From the NCBI GenBank assembly GCA_947044365.1, contig OX345637.1, forward strand, positions 4,450,501-4,514,500: DNA of 64,000 nucleotides. The letters run 5' to 3'. Of the stretch, positions 57,441 through 64,000 are shown in pieces. Made by a program: the position numbers and the translations under genes. Every line of letters begins with the position of its first letter. Within the stretch, counting starts at the first letter, position 1. This DNA is from Petrosia ficiformis. Its lineage: Eukaryota > Porifera > Demospongiae > Haplosclerida > Petrosiidae. The notes under the pieces were generated by a model. The model was not told the DNA's origin. It searched no databases and worked only from the letters and a program-made list of their open reading frames with translations.

Positions 57441-58141
57441 CTTTTGTTTTTGTTCAAATATATTTTAATAGTGAATTGGGTTTAAAATATATAACTATAA
57501 TTCAAAATGAAGTGATAACGAACAATTTACATGTATATACACATGTACGTATGTTTGTGTATTTGGCGTATAACTGTTGAGATGTTATGATAGGTAGCTC
57601 TAGATACCTACAACAGGAACATTATTTTTTTTATTTGACTAAAGGTATTTAATCATACCGTGATATTAAATATAATTTCATACCGATGGAGATAGTTCTT
57701 AATACCGCTTAGCACTAAGTACGTGCACTTAATAATGCCAGGTACTGTACATCCTTCAAAAGAAAGTACTTAACTACTAATTGAAGTACTGAATCACTAA
57801 TATTGTTAACATTAATGTCATTAATAAACAAGCTTTGTATCACATAATCATTACATGTATATACTAAACTTCAAGACTTTTTTAAACTAATGAACATCAC
57901 TACATGTACATGTATGTATTCATCATGTTAGTCTACATCTACATTTACATGCAAGTACAAGTACATTTGAAAGTACCGTATAGCAGGTAATTTTGGAGGG
58001 AGAAAAATGTGGTGAATCACCATAAAATAGATTTTGGTGAAAAAAATTGTGGCGAAAAATTTTTTTTAGATTCACTCACGTTTAATTAGACGTAATACAG
58101 CCACACCCATATAGCATAAGATCAGTAACACGTGTAAAGGC

Positions 58142-59164
58142 ATGGCTACTTACTGCTTTAGTGTGAATTCTATGATTCGAGGCTATCATATTTATCATAG
58201 TATATGGGATGTTTGCTTAATGGAGGTACTACCCTGTAAAAGAGAAAGAGGAAACCGACATGATCCCTTTGCTGTGAGTGTAATAAAGTCGGGTATTGGT
58301 ATTGTTGGTCATTTACCCAGAAACATATCTAGCATATGCTTGATATTCCTTCGACGTGGAGGTTTAATAAGTAGCACTGTGACTGGTTCCAGGCGCTACT
58401 ATAGAGATCTGTCTCAAGTAGGAGTGGAGATACCATGCTTATTAAAGTTTGTTGGAAGTGAGAAAGAGACAAAAAAAGCTGAGAAACTAGTGCAATCAGT
58501 TCTCAACTTGCCTAAAGTAGGCTCTAACTTGGAAATAAATATCCAACAACCAGCTGCAGAAGAAAGGAATGTAGAAGAAATGAATGCTTCAGAGCCAATA
58601 GAACAGCCACCATTAGTGATGATGTCACCGCCAAGTAAAAAGCATAAATTTGCTAAAGATTGGGAGGATATTATAATGGGAAGAAAGCTGACAGATGAAC
58701 ATATTAACTTTGCTTAACATCTCATAAAATCTCAGTTTCCAGCAATAAATGGTTTGCAGTGTACTCTACTCCAAGCAAGGAAAGTTTCTGAAACTGAACT
58801 TACTGTTCAGAATAAACTCCAAATAATCCATAGCCATGGCGATCATTGGATTGCAACATCCAATGCCAGGTGTGTAAATGGTAGGGTAGCTGTGTATAAT
58901 TCAGTATACTATTACTTCAGATGAAGCAACAGAAGAAATTATATGTAGCTGTTTTAATTTGGAACAGCCAAACCTGGCATTAGTTGAACAAATTCACAAA
59001 AACAGAAAGGAGGAACAGACTGTGGACTCTTTGTTGTAGCTTTCATTTCCGCCATAGCTTTTGGACTTGATCCTACAAAATTAAAATTTTGCCAAGAAAA
59101 GATGCGATGTCATTTGGTTAGTTGCTTCAAAGAAAATAGTTTATCTCCATTTCCCATCAAATAA
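58142..59164 (+). pseudogene. HIRAN domain plus Ulp1-like cysteine peptidase, broken
   Basis: ATG at 58142. Residues ~12-115 form a HIRAN-like domain: G-Y-H-I-Y-H-x-I-W, 'CKRERGNRHDPFAVSV', V-G-H-L-P, 'RRGGLISSTVTGSRRY'. HIRAN domains bind DNA 3' ends in HLTF. A TAA (58715) then cuts the frame, but the same frame goes on with 'FPAINGLQCTLLQ', H-S-H-G-D-H-W-I and V-A-V-Y-N-S, the His/Asp part of a C48 (Ulp1/SENP) fold. After a frame change near 58915-59010, G-G-T-D-C-G-L-F-V-V-A-F holds the catalytic Cys. The end is at 59164. Two or more breaks; the product would have been a DNA-end-binding deSUMOylase-like protein carried by the transposon. Confidence 0.7.
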
Positions 59165-59251
59165 CACTTTCAAATTATTATTACTATGATTATATAATAA
59201 TAATAACAATAATATAAAATTATTACTTTAATTATAATTAATTATGATTAT

Positions 59252-59665
59252 TAACCCGAGCACGTAGGCGGAGGGTTATAGTAGTCGGTTTGTGAGTGAG
59301 TGTGTCTCTACCCAAACTTTGTGGATACTCACTCGTGCAGATTTTAAAGGTAGATTTTCAAACTTGTTGGTTATGATTGTCCCGTAATATGAGCGATTTG
59401 TTAATCTCAGCATACATCTTGCCTCGGTTAGTTCACTTAGAGTAGTTGCTACTTCAAAAAATGCCTGTTTGTCACAGACCTCCATATATATCTGAGGTTA
59501 AAATCATGAGTATCTATGCAGGGTTTTGTAGTGTTTTCTAGTTGAATAGCATTGCGTAAAGAGACATGTGGAGTGTGCCATCACATGATTGCATGGCACT
59601 CACAGTGGAACCAGCCTCATATGCATTAAACAATTTACTGTGCGAGGGTTCTGCACTTTAGTGCA
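59252..59665 (+). repeat. Dispersed repeat 'aacccgagc...gggttctgca', copy 2
   Basis: Same ends as 22018-22676 but shorter; inserted between the HIRAN-Ulp1 pseudogene and the transposase tail. The minus frame 59276-59485 is not a gene. Confidence 0.6.
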
Positions 59666-59694
59666 TTCATTTAGTAAGTTATTGTTTCATTAAG

Positions 59695-59809
59695 TAAATT
59701 TTATGAGTTATTTTAAGACACTCTGTGATCCCAGCAGCTCTGAAACCATTTTGAATTATTTCAGGATGAGATTTCAAATGGTTATATAATTTAATCATCC
59801 ATTGTGCTC
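59695..59809 (-). pseudogene. pogo-like transposase, C-terminal piece cut off by hAT insertion
   Basis: On the minus strand, immediately beyond the hAT target duplication, the frame of 62173-62736 continues: G-A-Q-W-M-I-K-L-Y-N, then 'IIQNGFRAAGI' and E-C-L-K. This is the usual end of such transposases. Confidence 0.7.
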
Positions 59810-62180
59810 TAGGGCTGCGCTGATTATGCTGAAATAATTTTAAGAATAATAGGTTAAGTTTTTTATTAAGAATAATTGTGGAATAATCGGACGTGAGCGA
59901 GAATATTCAGATTTAAAAATGGCAGTCCATGCAGTGTTAGAGGCAGTTGTTGATGACCAGAATGAGCAACTTTTTACTGACTCTGAATCTTACTCTGATG
60001 AACTAGAATTTGTGGATGTTAATGCAAGCAATAGATGTAGTGATTCAGGTTCTGGTACTCAAAGCACAACATTGACCACTACAACTGATCATGATGCTGC
60101 TTCAACATCGAATAATTGTTTGTCAAACTACCTCCTATCTAGGCTGTGTAGACCAACAGCGGCAGAAATATCAGGGAAGCGTGTAGTAGCTTGTAATCCG
60201 CCAAAAGGCAGGAAACGTGCCAGGGGTCCACACAGCAGTGATCCTAAATCGGTCACACCTCAGCAACGTCTTAAAAAGTATCCAAATGAATGTTTAACTG
60301 TATCTCATGGCAAGCTTTTTTGTCTTGCATGTCGTGAAGAACTTTCCACTAAAAGCAGTGGCATTGTCAACCATATCAAATCTGTCAAGCACAACTCAGG
60401 TAAAAATGCATTGAAAAGCAAGCAGAACAAAGATCTAGAACTTGTAGAAGCATTAAAGTCTTATGAAGGTTCAGAAAATCCACGTGGTGAAATGCCACCA
60501 GATCAACAGAGGCTCTATCGTGTAAAAGTATTACGTACATTTCTTACAGCTGGAGTGCCACTCAATAAACTATCTGTATTTAGAGAATTACTCGAAGAAA
60601 ATGGATATCGTTTAACTGATCGCCGATACATGTCCGATTTAATACCTTTCATTCTAACCCAAGAGAAAGGAGAGGTGAAAACAGCAGTATTGAATAAGCC
60701 AATTTCCATTATTTTTGATGGTACTAGCAGGGTTGGGGAGATTTTTGTGATTACCATTCGTTTTGTTGATTCTGAATGGCACATTCAGCAAAAATTAATT
60801 CGTCTCCATGTTCTGGCAGCTAGCATGAGCGGTGAAGAGATTGCTCGTGATGTGGTGAATACTTTGTCCGTAGAATACTCAATCCAATCACAGCAAGTGT
60901 TGGGAATGATGTATGATTGTGCTTCAACCAACATGGTTGCTTTGCGAACACTCATGATTTTGTACCCTGTCATGTTGGGTGTTGGTTGTTTTTCTCACAC
61001 TTTGAATCGTGTCGGTGAACGATTTGATGTCCCTACAGTGAATGAGTTTATAATGTATTGGATTAGCCTTTTTTCTCATAGTCGTAAGGCAAAGTACCTA
61101 TGGAAAGAGAAGACAGGTCTTTCAATTGATGGATATAGCTCCACCAGGTGGTGGAGCAAGTGGGAAATAATGAATCAATTACTATCGGTTTTTGGAGATA
61201 CTGAGTTGTTTCTTAAAATGCCAGAGGAATTCTCAGAAAAAACAAAAGCTAAGTTACTTGAGTTTTTTTAAGATTCCGAGAAATTGCACACCTTTAAAGT
61301 GGAACTAGCAGCAGTGATAGATGCAGGCAAACCATTCGTAGAGGCCACATATAAACTTGAGTCCGATGGTTTAGTTGTTTTCGATTGTTATGATATCATC
61401 AGCTCTCTCAATATTTCTGTAAAACGAGAAATTTACCCAAATGTACAAGCAATTATCAAATCCATTGCATGTGGTAAAACAGATAAGCAGCTTAAATAGA
61501 TGAAGGAAGCAAGAAAGTGCATCAAGCCAGCAATAGACTACTACAATGAGCACCTGAAAGCTGATATGAGTTCTCCTTAAAAGCATTTAAAGCAGTTCAT
61601 TTGTTCAATCTTCACTACTTAAAGAAAATTGAACCAGAATCTGCTTGTTTAGATAGCTTACTGAGTTTGCCATTTATTAAAGAATCCATGTTATCAGAAC
61701 TTCAAGAAGAATTTCCCAAGTTCATGGCCCTTGTAGATGGAATTTCACCTGAGTACTCAGTCTTAAACTTCTGGAGAGATAATACTGCTACTCTTCCAAA
61801 ATGGAGTGAGACTGCTAAAAACATTATGTTAATCCAAGCTTCTTCAGCTGCTGCAGAACGAGTATTTTCTCTACTCAACAATAGTTTTGGAGATCAACAA
61901 CTGTCGTTGCTTGAGGACTATTTAGAAGCATCCCTTATGTTACAGTACAACTACTGATCATGGTGACTATGTATTTTGATATGGTTTTGCATTTTTTTGA
62001 AATACAATTTTGTTAACTGAGATTGGTTGGTCAGTTTTAACATAATAATGTCATTTTGTAATGAGAATTATCAGGAATAATAGGTGAAGGAGTTAGAATA
62101 ATAGGATCAAAAAAGTGAGAAATTCTGAATAAAACAATCGGAAAAATTAAAAGCATAATAGGCTCAGGCTTATTGTGCTC
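59802..62180 (+). mobile_element. Second hAT element, 2363 bp, nested, perfect 8-bp target duplication
   Basis: Element 59810-62172 starts TAGGGCTGCGCTGATTATGC and ends with a partly complementary ...GCATAATAGGCTCAGGCTTA. Flanks 59802-59809 and 62173-62180 are both TTGTGCTC. It lies in the coding sequence of the pogo-like transposase. Confidence 0.9.
59919..61957 (+). pseudogene. hAT transposase of the second element, nearly complete
   Basis: ATG 59919. Residues 1-80 acidic/Thr-Ser-rich; ~120-165 a BED-like finger with 'KLFCLACREEL', H-I-K-S-V-K-H; then the RNase-H-like core with 'SIIFDGTSRVGE', 'MMYDCASTNMVAL' and 'GVGCFSHTLNRVGE', and S-T-R-W-W-S-K-W. TAA at 61269 and TAG at 61497 are in the same frame; a frame change near 61565 leads to the dimerisation block with L-P-K-W-S, 'SSAAAERVFSLLNNSF' and 'LEDYLEASLMLQYN', ending at 61957. 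Two nonsense codons and one frameshift: inactive but recent. Confidence 0.88.
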
Positions 62181-62830
62181 CTAATGGTTTCACTATGCTT
62201 AATTTTAGATCGACTGGTTTCATTTCAGTATTATTCTGAACTGCGGAGCTTATTTGATGAGCATACCAATCCTGAAGTTGATCTAGCAAGAAATTTGTAG
62301 CTGCTTTTTTAACACTTAGATCTAGAGGCTGGAGGCGGTCTGTACAGTTGGCAGGCACTATCAAAAAGTTAATGACATTATCATCAAGAATCTGGAATAA
62401 ATCCCCTGTACATTGACCACTGATGTTATCAAAAACAACAAGAACAGGATGGGTTGTAGCTAGTTTCAGTTCTTCCCTTTTCTTCACAATATAAGGTATG
62501 ATAATTTTCTGAATATAGCATCTCATTGTTTCTTCATTTGACCCATGATTTGGACTAAATGTAACATGCCAGTCATTCGGAAAGCGAATCAATGGCAGAC
62601 TTCGGGGGCTTTTGCCCTGGTAAATCAATTGTGGTGCCAAGAAATCACCAGCTAGTGATCCTGTAAAAACTGCAGTCAATTGCCTTTTGTCATCAATTCC
62701 TACAATTTGTATTCGTTTGGATCCTTCCTTTTCCATCGTCCAGTCTGATCCTAGTTAATAACTAATTGAAAAGGTATTTCATTCATCTGAATAACATTTT
62801 TGGTATCTAGTAAGAATAGCGAATGAACAG
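62173..62830 (-). pseudogene. pogo/Tigger-like DDE transposase, main piece
   Basis: The frame 62173-62736 (minus) has 'VGIDDKRQLTAVFTG', 'APQLIYQGKS', 'SNEETMRCYIQKIIIPYI', V-V-F-D-N-I-S-G-Q (second D) and 'PANCTDRLQPLDLSV' (third D). Upstream, in another frame to ~62830, lie 'MNEIPFQLVIN', a TAG, then D-Q-T-G with the first D. The linker after D-Q-T-G is deleted, and no DNA-binding N-terminus is left before the TIR. The 3' end is cut by the hAT insertion. Defective; the enzyme would have cut at the TIRs. Confidence 0.8.
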
Positions 62831-63215
62831 TAATTCGTCAATTCCGCCAAATTTTTCTCCTTCCAAATTACCCGCTATACGATATTTAAATACAAGTACA
62901 AGTATATGTACAAATGCTTCCAGGTATTATATTTGGTACTTACATATACATGTAGGTGTGGTTTGTAACTAACAAAAGTCACATATCAAACTTTTAATTA
63001 TAATTATGAAACAATACAACTAATGAATATCAACTGTTTAAATGCAACCTTAGTGAATTACGACAAAATGACAATATTTAACATCTGCTTTTATAAATAA
63101 GTTTGAAAGGACTTGATTACAAGTACAAGTATATGTACAATGTGATACATGCCAGGCATTAATGCAGAAAGAAGAAGCTACAGGTTTTACAAATTAATAA
63201 GTACTTGTAGCAATA

Positions 63216-63750
63216 CAGTAAAACCCCTTTAAAGAGGACACCATTGGGATGGCCCTTTTTGCTCTTTATAACATGGTGTCTATATCTCAGGGTGATAAAA
63301 CGTGGCAAGCGCATGCGCAGTTCACACTTTTATTATGGATAGTCAATCTATAGTTGGACCTCAAGAAACGGAAATGTTGGATGACTATTGAGTTCATATA
63401 CATGTATAAGAGGATACCATGTTTACAAAGAAGTATGGGAAGGAACCTGTGGCGACATGCTACATGTGGAGAGGATAAATGAAGTCAAGATTTGTTGTGG
63501 CTGTTCTAAACTAGAGAGAGTTATTCAGTCTCGAGCTCTTGCTGGACAAATGTAAAAACATGGAATATATATATTTATACTGTTGTTGCATGTTGTTTTT
63601 AATAACTTCCAAAAAAACGTTGTCCGTATTATAAGGTTATTTGTTAGTATTATTGTAGAAAGGGGGTGTGACTGGTGTCCATTGTATGGAGTAGTGGGGT
63701 GTTTGTATGTGAGGGGTTGCAACAGTATTGAGTTCAGAGGGGCTTTACTG
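63216..63750. mobile_element. Tigger-like element, 535 bp
   Basis: Starts CAGTAAAACCCCTTTAAAGAGG and ends GAGGGGCTTTACTG, TA on both sides. Interior 'ataaggttatttgt' and 'gtgtccattg' recall decayed Tigger interiors. No transposase found. The frames at 63525-63828 are not supported. Confidence 0.75.
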
Positions 63751-64000
63751 TACAGACAAAAATCAGTTGACTACACATTGTGTCAACTTCATACAATGTA
63801 CTGTACATGTATGTACCAAGTAATTTGATAGTAGTAAATGTACTTCTACCATGCTTGTAGTTAATTGACCAATGAAATTGCTCAAAATGAGGTTAAGAAA
63901 TCCCATATCAAACCTCCTGGAGAGGTTCAATATTATATTGAAACCTCCCAGGATTGTATAATAATTTTGTCAGAGTTGTCATCGATTTATTATAAATTAC

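Larger units (their letters stand above)
51302..57725 (+). mobile_element. hAT (ZBED-type) DNA transposon with target duplication
   Basis: Element 51310-57717 begins TAGTGCTGAGCGGTAT and ends with the near complement ...AATACCGCTTAGCACTA. The flanks are AGTACGTA (51302-51309) and AGTACGTG (57718-57725), an 8-bp duplication with one change. TIR of the type TAGTGCTG(A/G)GCGGTAT plus 8-bp duplication is hAT. It carries a broken transposase gene, a second transposon gene in its intron, and tandem 594-bp repeats. Confidence 0.88.
57974..62884. mobile_element. pogo-like (Tc1/mariner) element with an extra HIRAN-Ulp1 gene
   Basis: Element 57976-62882 starts CCGTATAGCAGGTAATTTTG and ends with the near complement of it (CCAAATTACCCGCTATACGA); ~40-bp imperfect inverted ends, TA on both sides. 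Two genes point towards each other: a HIRAN-Ulp1-like pseudogene (+) and a pogo-type DDE transposase (-). It is interrupted by a hAT element (59810-62172) and a dispersed repeat (59252-59665). TA duplication and the transposase type agree on Tc1/mariner-pogo. Confidence 0.75.

Overview
The window is nuclear DNA of an early-branching, probably marine invertebrate; a sponge is my best guess, but nothing in the sequence proves it. The evidence is AT-rich sequence, short GT..AG introns (one of only 78 bp) next to intronless coding regions, animal gene families (ELOVL, PEDS1/TMEM189, ZMYND12, a sugar-lactone oxidase), and a dense load of DNA transposons, MITEs, fold-backs and one non-LTR retrotransposon with a restriction-like endonuclease.

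Layout. 1-5.6 kb: no host gene; dispersed repeats, three MITEs, a degenerate ~190-bp tandem array and an 85-bp minisatellite. 5.9-16.8 kb: four ELOVL6-like fatty-acid elongase genes in the order A(+), B(-), A'(-), B'(+), each with one uninterrupted coding exon and a splice acceptor just upstream of the ATG. 17.25-20.7 kb: a nearly intact non-LTR retrotransposon on the minus strand, broken by one frameshift at a homopolymer and ending in a microsatellite tail. 20.8-23.9 kb: a repeat block with two TTAA-flanked MITEs in opposite orientation. 24.9-26.85 kb (-): a multi-exon FAD-linked sugar-lactone oxidase-like gene. 26.9-36.2 kb: mostly non-coding, with a Mutator-like fold-back element (29384-30084, 9-bp target duplication), several hairpins and a ~1.1-kb palindrome. 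36.3-44.7 kb: a ~3.5-kb segmental duplication; copy 1 carries a complete four-exon PEDS1 (TMEM189) gene, copy 2 has lost exons 1-3. 45.2-51.0 kb (-): six exons of a ZMYND12-like TPR gene whose N-terminal MYND part is not in the window. 51.3-57.7 kb: a hAT/ZBED element with its target duplication, carrying another transposase gene in its intron and three extra 594-bp tandem copies of its own coding sequence. 57.98-62.88 kb: a TA-flanked pogo-like element with a HIRAN-Ulp1-type pseudogene on one strand and a DDE transposase on the other; a second hAT element (59810-62172) has split the transposase frame and keeps a perfect 8-bp target duplication. 62.9-64 kb: a Tigger-like repeat.

How it fits together. 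The host genes are lipid-centred by coincidence or clustering: elongases make C16-C18+ acyl chains in the ER and PEDS1 makes the vinyl-ether bond of plasmalogens. The lactone oxidase would act in ascorbate-type synthesis, and ZMYND12 is a flagellar axoneme protein. The rest is layered transposon history in which target duplications allow the order of insertions to be read. Exon boundaries are hand-derived from GT/AG and reading phase; no alignment was run.
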